Source: Acidobacteriota bacterium (lineage in GTDB: Bacteria; Acidobacteriota; Blastocatellia; Pyrinomonadales; Pyrinomonadaceae). Taken from it: a stretch of 64,000 nucleotides of DNA. The notes under the pieces are model-generated. The model was not told the DNA's origin. It worked only from the letters and a program-made list of their open reading frames with translations, and did not search any database. Location of the stretch: NCBI GenBank assembly GCA_003222975.1, contig QHXN01000014.1, positions 1 to 64,000 on the forward strand, in the 5' to 3' direction. Both the position numbers and the translations under genes were made by a program. Shown one piece after another: positions 1 through 9,598 of this stretch. Within the stretch, counting starts at the first letter, position 1. Each line of letters begins with the position of its first letter.

Positions 1-10
1 CCTTTTGCCT

Positions 11-1798
11 TCAGTAGACGTAACGGTTCGCACGTATCATCGCGTCGGCGATGCGGCGTCGGGCGGCGACGGTGTTCGTCGGCGTGTTCTTCGTAAAGCG
101 CTTGAGCGCGGCGAGGAGCGTGCGCAGTTCGTCGCCTTCGCTGATTGCGGCGAGCGTGTTCCGGGCCTCGGCCTCGACGCGCTCGACCGCGTCGTTGCAG
201 AAGACGCGTACCATGTCGAGGTGGAGCGCCGCCGTGTCCTCGCCTTGCGAGGCGGCCAGTTTCTGCGCGCGCAGGATGGCCGACTCCATCGCGTACACGT
301 CCATGATGATGTTCGACGCGCCGAGCAAGACCTCCTGCTCTTCGGCGAGCGCCGCCATGTACTTCTGCGCCGCCGTGCCCAAGACCATCAGCGCGACCTT
401 CTTCGCGTTGCGCGCGAGCTTCGCCTCCGCCGCGAGCACCGACTCGTCCTCGTCGAGCGAAGGGAGTTGCGGCGAAAGCAGTTCGTCCATGAGCGCCTGC
501 GCCGCCGGCAGGAGCGCGAGTTTGCCGGCCATCGCGCGGCGCATGAGCATGCCGGGGATGAGCATACGGTTGATCTCGTTCGTGCCCTCGAAGATGCGGT
601 TGATGCGCGAGTCGCGGTAGGCGCGCTCCGCAGGATAGTCGGCGGAGTAGCCGTAGCCGCCGTAAATCTGAACCATCTCGTCGGCGCAGTAGTCGGCGAA
701 CTCCGACAGAATGACCTTGATGGCCGAACACTCCGCCGCGTACTCCTCAATCGCGCGCAGCTTCGACTCCGCGTCCGCCGCATCCGCCGCGACGCCCAAC
801 GCCGACTCGATGAGTCCGAGCGTGCGGTAGATCAACGCCTCGCCGACCCACGTGCGCGTCGCCATCTCGGCGAGCTTGTGTTTGATCGCGCCGAAACTGG
901 AGATGGGCTTTCCGAACTGGTGGCGCTCGTTCGCGTAGCGCACCGACTCGCTCGTCATCAGCTTCATGCCGCCGCAGCACATCGCGCCGAGCTTGAAGCG
1001 ACCGATGTTGAGGATGTTGAAGGCGATCTTGTGACCCTTGCCGACCTCGCCCAGAAGGTTCTCGACCGGCGTCCTCACGTTGTCGAGCGCGAGCGCCGTC
1101 GTGGAAGAACCCTTGATGCCCATCTTGTGCTCTTCCGCACCGTTCGCTAAGCCCTCCTGCCGCTCGACGATGAAGCCGGTGAACTTGTCGCCGTCAACTT
1201 TGGCGAAGACGACGAATACGTCGGCGAAGCCGCCGTTCGTAATCCACATCTTCTCGCCCTTGAGGACGTAATGCGTGCCGTCTTCACTCAGTCGGGCTGT
1301 CGCCTTCGCCGCGAGCGCGTCCGAGCCGGAACCGGCCTCCGTGAGCGCGTAGGCCGTAATCAACTCGCCGGTCACGATGCGCGGGACGTACTTCCGCTTC
1401 GCCTCCTCCGTGCCGTAGTAGAGGATCGGCAGGAGGCCGATGCCGCCCTGCGCGCCCATCGTCGTGGCGAAGGAGGCCGAGCGTCCGAGCGCCTCGCCGA
1501 TGATGCCGCCGGAGATTTGGTCGAGGCCCAGCCCGCCGTACTCTTCGGGCACGGTCGCGCCGATGAAGCCCAGCTCCGCGCCTTTCTGCACCAACTCACG
1601 CGCGAGCTTCCAGTCCTTCTTCTCAAGGTCGTCAATGCGCGGGCGCACCTCGCCATCCATGAACTGCCGCGCGGTGTCGGCGATCATGCGGTGCTCCTCG
1701 GTGAAGTCTTCGGGGGTGAAGACCTCTTCGGGCGTTCGCTCCTCAATCAGAAAACTTCCGCCCACGATGATTTTTTTCTCTTCGACCACGGCTGACAT
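11..1798 (-). CDS. fadE: Acyl-CoA dehydrogenase (FadE type)
   Basis: Oxidises fatty acyl-CoA to trans-2-enoyl-CoA with FAD, the first step of beta-oxidation, in the cytoplasm. The 595 residues match the long FadE/VLCAD-like class (B. subtilis FadE is similar in size) and not the 380-residue short-chain class. The flavin-site stretch ALTEAGSGSDA is at about 151-161, WITNGG at 185-190, and the motif FEGTNEINR at 403-411 carries the expected catalytic base Glu404. A helical C-terminal extension follows, as in this class. The ATG at 1798 has AAAGGAG seven bases upstream. It is the last gene of a same-strand run with the thiolase, the YbaK-like protein and the FadN-like protein. Probably controlled by the FadR-like box upstream of that run, although an inverted repeat lies between it and the thiolase. 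Family assignment is firm; chain-length preference is unknown. Confidence 0.95.
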   Translation of the reverse strand: MSAVVEEKKIIVGGSFLIEERTPEEVFTPEDFTEEHRMIADTARQFMDGEVRPRIDDLEKKDWKLARELVQKGAELGFIGATVPEEYGGLGLDQISGGIIGEALGRSASFATTMGAQGGIGLLPILYYGTEEAKRKYVPRIVTGELITAYALTEAGSGSDALAAKATARLSEDGTHYVLKGEKMWITNGGFADVFVVFAKVDGDKFTGFIVERQEGLANGAEEHKMGIKGSSTTALALDNVRTPVENLLGEVGKGHKIAFNILNIGRFKLGAMCCGGMKLMTSESVRYANERHQFGKPISSFGAIKHKLAEMATRTWVGEALIYRTLGLIESALGVAADAADAESKLRAIEEYAAECSAIKVILSEFADYCADEMVQIYGGYGYSADYPAERAYRDSRINRIFEGTNEINRMLIPGMLMRRAMAGKLALLPAAQALMDELLSPQLPSLDEDESVLAAEAKLARNAKKVALMVLGTAAQKYMAALAEEQEVLLGASNIIMDVYAMESAILRAQKLAASQGEDTAALHLDMVRVFCNDAVERVEAEARNTLAAISEGDELRTLLAALKRFTKNTPTNTVAARRRIADAMIRANRYVY

Positions 1799-1833
1799 CG
1801 TTTGCTCCTTTCAGTCGCAAATGAGCATTCAGC

Positions 1834-1878
1834 GCTCAGCACTCAGCTTTTTCTTTGGCTGAAAGCTGAGTGCTGAGC
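1834..1878. repeat. 17-bp perfect inverted repeat between fadA and fadE
   Basis: Arms at 1834-1850 and 1862-1878 are perfectly complementary (17 bp, loop 11). They are built from the word GCTCAGCACTCAGC, and further AGTGCTGA-like words flank them. There is no clean U-run on either side, so termination is uncertain. It may be an attenuator or RNA-stability hairpin in the fad transcript, or simply one of the reiterated-word intergenic repeats seen elsewhere in this window. Confidence 0.85.
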
Positions 1879-1887
1879 ACTGGCAGC

Positions 1888-3066
1888 TTATATTCTTTCA
1901 AAAATTCCGGCAGCGCCCATGCCGCCGCCGACGCACATCGTAACCATACCGTAGCGACCGCCGCGCCGCTCAAGCTCGCGCAGGATCGAGGCCGTGAGCT
2001 TCGCGCCCGTGCAGCCCAAGGGATGGCCGAGCGCGATTGCGCCGCCGTTGACGTTGACGCGGTTCGCGTCGAGTCCGAGCGTCTTGATGACGGCGAGCGA
2101 TTGCGCGGCGAAGGCTTCGTTGAGTTCGATGACGGCGATGTCTTCGAGCCTCAGCCCAGCGATCTTCAGAACCTTCGGGATGGCGAAGACCGGACCGATG
2201 CCCATCTCTTCGGGCGGGCAGCCGGCGGTGGCGTAGGCGACGAAGCGCGCGAGCGGCTTCAGGTTCAACTGCCGCGCGCGCTCGTCCGACATGACTACGG
2301 CCACGGCAGCGCCGTCAGACATCTGCGAGGCGTTGCCGGCGGTGATCGTGCCGTTAGCGTGGAACGCGGGTTTCAGTTTCGCCAGCGACTCCTCGTTCGT
2401 GTCGCGGCGCACGCCCTCGTCTTTCGTAAACGTGACCTCGCGCGTCGTCTTCCGGCCCTTCTCATTCAACTCCTCGAACGTGACTTTGAGCGGCACGATC
2501 TCCTCGTCGAAGCGGCCCGCGTCCTGCGCCGCCGCCGCGCGTCTGTGAGAGCCGAGCGCGAAGGCGTCCTGCTCCTCGCGTGTGACCTCGTACTTGCGCG
2601 CGACGTTCTCGGTGGCGAGTCCCATGTTGAGGTAGAAGTCCGGGTAGTGCTCGACCAGATACGGGTTCGGTCGGATGATGTGTCCGCCCATCGGGATCAT
2701 GGACATCGTCTCCAGCCCGCCCGCGACGATCACTTCCGCTCCGCCCGTGCGGATGCGGTCGGAGGCCAGAGCGATTGATTGCAGGCCCGAAGAGCAGAAG
2801 CGGTTGATCGTCATCGCGGAGGTCTCGACGGGCAGCCCCGCGCGTATCGCCGCCGCGCGCGCCACGTTCATGCCCTGCTCGGCCTCCGGCATCGCGCAGC
2901 CCATGATCACGTCTTCGATCTCCGCCTTCTCCAAGCCTTCCGCGCGGCGCAGGGCCTCTTCAATGACGACAGCGCCCATCTCGTCCGGTCGCGTGTCGCG
3001 AAGCGTGCCCTTTGGGGCCTTGCCCACAGCCGTGCGGACGGCTGAAACGATGACTGCGTCCCTCAT
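1888..3066 (-). CDS. fadA: Acetyl-CoA acyltransferase (3-ketoacyl-CoA thiolase)
   Basis: Thiolytic cleavage of 3-ketoacyl-CoA to acetyl-CoA and a shortened acyl-CoA. The 392-residue protein from the ATG at 3066 begins [16 protein letters not shown], the canonical thiolase N-terminus. An open frame continues 55 codons further upstream, but that part is low-complexity and the ATG has GGGAG just upstream. The nucleophile cysteine is Cys91 in [10 protein letters not shown], the catalytic histidine lies in [16 protein letters not shown], and the second cysteine is in [10 protein letters not shown] near the C-terminus. All three active-site blocks are intact. It lies between a YbaK-like gene and fadE in the fad run. 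A biosynthetic acetoacetyl-CoA thiolase is the alternative, but the neighbours favour degradation. Confidence 0.95.
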   Translation of the reverse strand: MRDAVIVSAVRTAVGKAPKGTLRDTRPDEMGAVVIEEALRRAEGLEKAEIEDVIMGCAMPEAEQGMNVARAAAIRAGLPVETSAMTINRFCSSGLQSIALASDRIRTGGAEVIVAGGLETMSMIPMGGHIIRPNPYLVEHYPDFYLNMGLATENVARKYEVTREEQDAFALGSHRRAAAAQDAGRFDEEIVPLKVTFEELNEKGRKTTREVTFTKDEGVRRDTNEESLAKLKPAFHANGTITAGNASQMSDGAAVAVVMSDERARQLNLKPLARFVAYATAGCPPEEMGIGPVFAIPKVLKIAGLRLEDIAVIELNEAFAAQSLAVIKTLGLDANRVNVNGGAIALGHPLGCTGAKLTASILRELERRGGRYGMVTMCVGGGMGAAGIFERI

Positions 3067-3103
3067 AAAACTCCCTCTTAAAAATTCACCGGCGCGGGCC
3101 GTC

Positions 3104-3592
3104 TCACGCGCCGCCCTTCTCAATCCCGACCCCGACCTCTTCGACCGGCAGCACGTCGCGCAAGACCTCCGGCTCGACGGAGACGAGGAAGCCGCGCTTG
3201 CCGCCGTTGATGTAAATTGTCGGCAAGTCAAAAATCGTCCGCTCGACGTAAACCGGGAGCCGCGCGCGCGTGCCGAACGGACTCGTGCCGCCGACCAGGT
3301 AGCCTGTGTGCTTCTGCGCCGACGCGAAGTCGCAGGGGTGCACGCTCTTGACGCCCAAGTGTCGCGCCAGTTGCTTCGTCGAGACCTCGCGGTCGCCGTG
3401 CATCAAAACGATCAGAGGCTTGTGCGCGTCCGTCTCCATCACGAGCGTCTTGACGACCGCGTGCTCGTCAACGCCCAGCGCCTCCGCCGAATGTCGCGTG
3501 CCGCCGTGCTCCTCGTAGTCGTAGAGGTGCGGCTCGAACGCGACCCTTTTCTCCCTCAGAAGCCTGACGGCTGGTGTGATCGGGTAGTCCAT
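3104..3592 (-). CDS. ybaK: YbaK/EbsC-family aminoacyl-tRNA deacylase
   Basis: Members hydrolyse mischarged tRNA, typically Cys-tRNA(Pro), in the cytoplasm. The 162-residue product from the ATG at 3592 ([17 protein letters not shown]) matches the family in length. Visible family features are the [12 protein letters not shown] strand, the lysine-containing [19 protein letters not shown] segment, the glycine-rich GGTSPFGTR loop and a C-terminal [11 protein letters not shown] strand. A GTG/ATG-like start seven codons upstream is possible. It is 37 bp upstream of fadA and about 84 bp downstream of the fadN-like gene, on the same strand, so it is probably co-transcribed with the beta-oxidation genes. 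That is not its usual setting and the functional link is unclear. The exact substrate cannot be read from sequence. Confidence 0.9.
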   Translation of the reverse strand: MDYPITPAVRLLREKRVAFEPHLYDYEEHGGTRHSAEALGVDEHAVVKTLVMETDAHKPLIVLMHGDREVSTKQLARHLGVKSVHPCDFASAQKHTGYLVGGTSPFGTRARLPVYVERTIFDLPTIYINGGKRGFLVSVEPEVLRDVLPVEEVGVGIEKGGA

Positions 3593-3620
3593 AACACAAG
3601 TTTCAAGTTCCAAGTTTAAG

Positions 3621-3675
3621 GTTCAAAGTTAAGAACCGGCTTCCAACTTTGAAGTTTGAACTTTCAAACTTTGAA

Positions 3676-3676
<1 letters not shown>
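3621..3676. repeat. Reiterated GTTCAAAGTT inverted repeats
   Basis: The arm at 3621-3630 (GTTCAAAGTT) is perfectly complementary to 3667-3676 and nearly so to 3645-3653. The whole 3600-3676 stretch is made of shuffled CAAGTT/GAACTTT words and is far more AT-rich than its surroundings. It lies between the fadN-like stop and ybaK, so it could form alternative hairpins in the operon mRNA. Confidence 0.7.
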
Positions 3677-6087
<2,411 letters not shown>

Positions 6088-6131
6088 AGGGGAAGAATGC
6101 CTTTCACGAATTTCAGACGATGCCGGCACTT

Positions 6132-6160
6132 ATGATACTGAATGAGCATTCATTCAGCAA
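6132..6160 (-). promoter_or_regulatory. Predicted promoter of the fad operon
   Basis: Read on the minus strand: TTGCTG at 6160-6155 (-35), a 17-bp spacer, then TATCAT at 6137-6132 (-10, five of six to TATAAT). The start point would be near 6125, giving a leader of about 38 bases before the ATG at 6087. The FadR-like palindrome fills the spacer, so a bound repressor would exclude polymerase. The hexamers are predictions only. Confidence 0.6.
6139..6156. promoter_or_regulatory. FadR-type operator, TGAATGA-N4-TCATTCA
   Basis: The sequence TGAATGAGCATTCATTCA has two perfect 7-bp half-sites separated by GCAT. This is the arrangement of the TetR-family FadR box known from Bacillus and Thermus fatty-acid-degradation genes (TGAATGA-N4-TCATTCA). 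It sits 52 bases upstream of the fadN-like start and between the predicted -35 and -10. Repression relieved by long-chain acyl-CoA is the inferred logic; no TetR gene is present in this window. Confidence 0.8.
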
Positions 6161-6203
6161 GCGGAAAGCCGTCAGCCGTCGGCACTCAGCCATCAGCCTG
6201 TCT

Positions 6204-6278
6204 TGTCGGTTCGCACAATAACTGTGAATTGGTACATCAATAAGTGAGAAAAATTCCTACATAAAGTGAGGTGAATTC
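6204..6278 (+). repeat. Left outer end of a decayed element (IS21-like multiple terminal repeats)
   Basis: Starts with TGTCGGTTCGCACAATAA at 6204. Three related units follow at about 22-bp steps: CAATAACTGTGAATT (6216-6230), CAATAAGTGAGAA (6238-6250) and CATAAAGTGAGGTGAATT (6260-6277). The first 26 bases match the inverted right end at 8315-8340 at 20 of 26 positions, with the outer nine identical. Several short repeats inside each end are typical of IS21-family elements, but no istA/istB gene is present, so the family call is tentative. Confidence 0.5.
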
Positions 6279-6771
6279 AAGTTTGAACTGCAACTTTGAA
6301 CTTGGTAGTTAGAGGGCAAGCTGCGGTAGCATCCGTGCTGCTTTAACGATCAAGTCAAGGAAGCATTGATGACCTATCGGCAACTCACCCGTGAGCAGAG
6401 ATACCAGATTTACGCCTTGAAGGAAGCCGCCCACCACCGGACAGAATCGCCTCCATCATCGGCCTCCATAAATCGACGGTCTCGCGCGAGCCGGCGCGCA
6501 AACGGCGGGCTGCGCGCCTCTCGCCCCAAGCAGGCCCAGGAACTGGCCCAGGCGCGCCATCTGGCGACCTACCGCCCGCGCATTAGCAATCGGACGTGGG
6601 CGAAAGCGGCAATACTTCCCGAAGGAAACGGAGTTCTCAAAGATCACTAATGCGGACGTGCGGAAAGTCATGGAGCGCTTAAACGACCGCCCGCGCAAGA
6701 CGTTGGGCTTGCGCACCCCGAATGAGGTATTTGTCAAACGACGTTCCGTTGCACTTCATACTTGAATCCGC
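6271..6771 (+). mobile_element. IS30-family remnant with both terminal inverted repeats
   Basis: About 0.5 kb, against roughly 1.0-1.1 kb for an intact copy. The left end 6271-6294 and right end 6748-6771 are inverted repeats matching at 20 of 24 positions. Between them lie only the N-terminal and extreme C-terminal parts of an IS30 transposase. The right end lies exactly where similarity to the pRiA4b ORF-3 family stops on the other strand, so the insertion interrupted that gene. No target duplication could be identified. The left end overlaps the inner repeat of the IS21-like end. Confidence 0.8.
6369..6765 (+). pseudogene. IS30-family transposase, internally deleted and frameshifted
   Basis: Begins MTYRQLTREQRYQIYALKEA, the usual IS30 N-terminus that precedes the HTH. 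After about residue 26 the family sequence continues in the next frame (IASIIGLHKSTVSRE, the HTH recognition helix), then returns to the first frame (NGGLRASRPKQAQ). The catalytic DDE core is deleted near 6595. The coding trace resumes with YFPKETEFSKITNADVRKVM and RLNDRPRKTLGLRTPNEVF, the family C-terminus, ending at TGA 6763-6765. It cannot encode an active transposase. Confidence 0.85.
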
Positions 6772-7071
6772 GTCATCTTGCATACACGAGGGAAGCACAA
6801 ATCGCCGCGCCTGTGGGTCCATCGGCCCCTCGCCGCCGATCTGAAACTCGTACATGTGCTCCTCTTCGCGGTCAAAGGCGTTGAAGATGGCGCGGTGAAG
6901 CTCTGCCAGCGTTTGGTCGCCGCGAATCTGTATAGTCCTGGAGATTTCTTTGTTCTTCTTTAGGAAGCTCTCCGCAATTGGGCCGCTCATGATGAACACG
7001 TCGAGCGTGTAGAGCTTCTGATCTTTATCTGTCGTCAGCATCACTCGCTTCTTCGCCGGTAGTTGCGCCAT
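6679..7071 (-). pseudogene. pRiA4b ORF-3 family protein, 3' end lost to IS30
   Basis: Residues 1 to about 100 resemble the plasmid pRiA4b ORF-3 family, a cytoplasmic family of unknown function usually close to 190 residues. Visible landmarks are the ISRTIQIRGDQTLAELHRAIFNAF block followed by MYEFQIGGEG and DPQARRFVLP. From 6771 downward the frame is antisense IS30 sequence and adds about 30 foreign residues (from KCNGTSFDKY) before the stop at 6679. The aromatic WxxxFDFGDxWxH-type C-terminal half of the family is missing and is not found beyond the IS either. The ATG at 7071 has a good GAGAGGAAGAGG leader, so the truncated protein may still be made. Confidence 0.75.
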
Positions 7072-7131
7072 CGCCTCTTCCTCTCATCCTGAGAATAGGA
7101 CTACGCCTGGTCTGGGCCTCTGCTACGGGTT

Positions 7132-8151
7132 CTAATGCTTCGCTGTTCGAGTCTTCTTCAGATTCGGTGTCGCCGCTTTGCCCGCGCGCCCATGCCGCTT
7201 CTGCCCCGTGGCTAAAAACCTCGCCAGCGCTTCTCGCCCCCAGTCGCGGCTCTTCGAGATGGCAGTGCTGAGACGCTCCTCAATCCATGCCCACTCCTCA
7301 TCATTGGCGTGCTCTAAAACCGCCTCGCGGGCGCTCGGTGCCAGGTCAATCCCGCCCATCTCGATGTCGGTCAATTCAGCCTCCAGAAGCGCCTCCAGCC
7401 ACGCCCGGCGAGTCTCTGCGTCGGCCTTACTTTTCTTGAGACACTGACTCAACCCCAGCGCGAACTCGTCTATTAGGATGGAAATGTCGCCGTCCTCGTC
7501 CATTTCCCGCAACATGTCGTCGTATCCGCGAACCGTCTCGTCTAGAACCGTATGATATATCGCACCGGCGTTCAGCCAGTCGCCTGCTTTGATCAAACGA
7601 GTGGCAACATCCCGCAGTGATCGCAATTCTTTCTCTACCGCGTGCGGGCTTTCGTGTCTGAGTGCCCGCCGCGCCTGACGGCGGAACGCCGTCACGTCCA
7701 ACGGCTCGCCTTGCCGGGCTTGCTCAGCGGTGACGGAGAGTTCTACCAGCGACAGCAGCTCAGGCTCCCGCTTGATCATCTCGCTGATGAGGGCGATCAG
7801 TTCCTCCTGACTGCGACCGGCGAGCAGTGTGGCGAGCGGCGGGATGGAGTGGAACGTCTGCGGCCTGTGGACGTAAGTCAGCAGCAAGGCGACGGTGTGT
7901 TTGCAGATGCCGCCGTGGTCATAAGGGCACGTACAGGAGGTCTCTGCGATGCCGCCTTTGGCGAGCGTCGCGGTGACCTGATACGGCTCGTAGTCCGAGC
8001 CTTCGCATTGAGCGCGTAGTTCCATCGCCTGGCGGATGGGTTCCAGGACGGCCCCGTCGCGGTAGTAAGTTTCGCCGCGCTCGAAGCTCGGCCCACTTGC
8101 CAACTTGCGGATGTGCGCTTCAGTCAGATGAGGTAACTTCTCTTCGGCCAT
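7132..8151 (-). CDS. SWIM zinc-finger domain protein
   Basis: 339 residues. The SWIM signature CxCx7CxH is complete: Cys73, Cys75, Cys83 and His85 in SCTCPYDHGGICKH. SWIM domains bind DNA or proteins and are found in SWI2/SNF2 ATPases and in stand-alone bacterial proteins of unknown role. The C-terminal two thirds (about 110-325) is acidic and helical with no second domain I recognise, and the tail is Lys/Arg-rich (GRAGKAATPNLKKTRTAKH). It is about 60 bp upstream of the truncated pRiA4b gene on the same strand, inside the pair of IS21-like ends, so it may be passenger DNA. A cytoplasmic location is expected, as there is no signal peptide. Confidence 0.85.
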   Translation of the reverse strand: MAEEKLPHLTEAHIRKLASGPSFERGETYYRDGAVLEPIRQAMELRAQCEGSDYEPYQVTATLAKGGIAETSCTCPYDHGGICKHTVALLLTYVHRPQTFHSIPPLATLLAGRSQEELIALISEMIKREPELLSLVELSVTAEQARQGEPLDVTAFRRQARRALRHESPHAVEKELRSLRDVATRLIKAGDWLNAGAIYHTVLDETVRGYDDMLREMDEDGDISILIDEFALGLSQCLKKSKADAETRRAWLEALLEAELTDIEMGGIDLAPSAREAVLEHANDEEWAWIEERLSTAISKSRDWGREALARFLATGQKRHGRAGKAATPNLKKTRTAKH

Positions 8152-8237
8152 GCATCCGTAACCTCCACATAGGCTCGCAAACTTCCATCATCTCCGCCAC
8201 AGGCGATTCTCATTATTTGCGCGAAGGATAATGGTTT

Positions 8238-8340
8238 TTCGCGCTTTATGCACGACTGATTTCTCGCTTGATGAGCGAATCACTTCTGTAAGTTGTTGAT
8301 AAGTGGTAGAGGGGATTCGCACTTTATGCGGGAACCGACA
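8238..8340 (-). repeat. Right outer end of the decayed element
   Basis: The terminal copy TTCGCACTTTATGC (8316-8329) runs into GGGAACCGACA, ending at 8340. A second inner copy, TTCGCGCTTTATGC (8238-8251), is identical at 13 of 14 positions and lies 78 bp inside. Read from the outside inward the end is TGTCGGTTCCCGCATAAAGTG, matching the left end at 6204. No gene lies between 8152 and 8430; these repeats are all I see there. Confidence 0.5.
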
Positions 8341-8430
8341 GTCTTTACGCTCAGACGGTAGGGTGTTTAATTGAATGCCCGTCGCCGACGAGGGGCAAAG
8401 CTGAAAGCCGAGTGTCGACCGCTGAAGGCT

Positions 8431-9135
8431 TCAGTAATTCGTCAGAATCCTTTCAGGCTCGAAGCCCATCTCGCGGAGGCGGTCGCGCGTCTGCTCGATC
8501 ATCTCGCGCGAGCCGCAGACGAGGGCGACGGGGTCGGAGAGCATGGGGAGGACGTTGTCGAGGAGCGACTGGACGTAGCCGATGGAGCCAGCCCACTCGT
8601 AGCCGCCGGGGCGCGAGATGACCTGGCGCAGCTCGACCCCGGCGGCCTTCCATGCGTCCGCCTCGTCGCGGTAGCAGAAATCTTCGGGCGTGCGGACGCC
8701 GTAGAGGACGACCACCTGGCCGAAGTCGTCGGCGCGGCGCAGGACGGAACGCAGGGCCGAGCGCAAGGGGGCTACGCCCGTGCCCATCGCGACGAAGACG
8801 AGGTCGCGCCCTTTCTGCGCTTCGAGGTCGAAGCCGTGCCCGGCGATCTCGACGAGGGTGACGCGGTCGCCCGGCGTCATCTCGTAAACGGCGCGGCTGG
8901 GCGGCTCGTCCGAGAGCCTGACGAGAAACTCCAGCTCGTCGTCTTCGGGCGCGCTGGCGATGGCGAAGTAGGCGCGGCCCGCGCCCGCGACTTCCAGGAG
9001 CGCCACCTGTCCGGGCGTGAACTTGATGTCGTGGCAGTCGGGCGCGCCCTCCGGCAACACGTCGAAGGCGCGTATCCGGCGCGCCTCCTCGTGGACGCGC
9101 CTGACGACGAGAGTGAGATTCCCCTTATCCCCCAT
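8431..9135 (-). CDS. FAD/NAD(P)H oxidoreductase, ferredoxin-reductase-like
   Basis: 234 residues in two domains: an N-terminal FAD-binding beta-barrel (about 1-100), where YFAIASAPEDDE takes the place of the usual RxYS flavin motif, and a C-terminal NAD(P)-binding fold with VAMGTGVAPLRSALR (nucleotide loop) and LVCGSREMIEQTRDRLREMGF. It would move electrons between NAD(P)H and a partner such as ferredoxin, an oxygenase or a quinone. No [2Fe-2S] domain is attached and no partner gene is adjacent. The ATG at 9135 (MGDKGNLTLVVRR) is the first plausible start. It stands alone on its strand between IS debris and a divergent MFS gene. Substrate unknown; family fairly sure. Confidence 0.85.
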   Translation of the reverse strand: MGDKGNLTLVVRRVHEEARRIRAFDVLPEGAPDCHDIKFTPGQVALLEVAGAGRAYFAIASAPEDDELEFLVRLSDEPPSRAVYEMTPGDRVTLVEIAGHGFDLEAQKGRDLVFVAMGTGVAPLRSALRSVLRRADDFGQVVVLYGVRTPEDFCYRDEADAWKAAGVELRQVISRPGGYEWAGSIGYVQSLLDNVLPMLSDPVALVCGSREMIEQTRDRLREMGFEPERILTNY

Positions 9136-9598
9136 AAGACCTGCCGCCCGATTCCCTGTTCTGATTTTGCCGAAACGCCGCGAGTGTAGCGCAGCCGTAG
9201 GCGGACGGCAAAAAGCAGAAGGCAGGGGCAGACGGCAGGAGGCAGGTAGAACTGCTCTGACTTCAAATTTGAGATTTCAAATCCGAGGTTCATAACCATG
9301 ATGCCTGAACTTCGACGGCTGCTCCTGCCGTCTGCCTCCTGCTCCTGCTTCCTGTCCTGCCTCCCGCCCCTGCCGTCTGCCTCCTCTCCGTGTGGCGCGG
9401 CGCGGGGGGCTTGTGCTAAAACAGTCGCCGTCGTAATCAAGCATTTTAAGCCGTCAGTATTCGGCAATCAGCCGTCGGCTTTACCCTCCGCCGTCGGTCG
9501 GGTGTGAGACGTGCCGGTCGCCTGATGAAGAAAAAGGGGAATGCTGAATGCCGAACGCCGACAGCTTGAAATCGCAAATCAAAAATCTGAAATCATAA
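9136..9598. other. Gene-free divergent region with GGCAGG/CCTGCC word repeats
   Basis: A 463-bp gap between the oxidoreductase (leftward) and the MFS transporter (rightward). The left part, about 9213-9247, is a purine-rich run of GGCAGG/GCAGACGG words. The right part, about 9319-9390, is its imperfect complement made of CTGCCTCC/CTGCCGTC words, so a long imperfect hairpin is possible. The tail (9460-9590) holds more shuffled CCGTCGGC and AAATCNNAAAT words. I see no convincing promoter hexamers or coding sequence. Confidence 0.7.

Noticed and set aside
5..1150. Long plus-strand frames opposite fadE and other minus-strand genes
   Set aside because: Arg-rich or Asp/Val-rich shadow translations typical of GC-rich DNA; the opposite strand carries complete enzymes.
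1819..1833. AATGAGCATTCAG upstream of fadE shares 12 bases with the FadR box at 6139
   Set aside because: Only one half of the dyad is present and the rest diverges; it merges into the AGCACTCAGC repeat, so it is probably chance.
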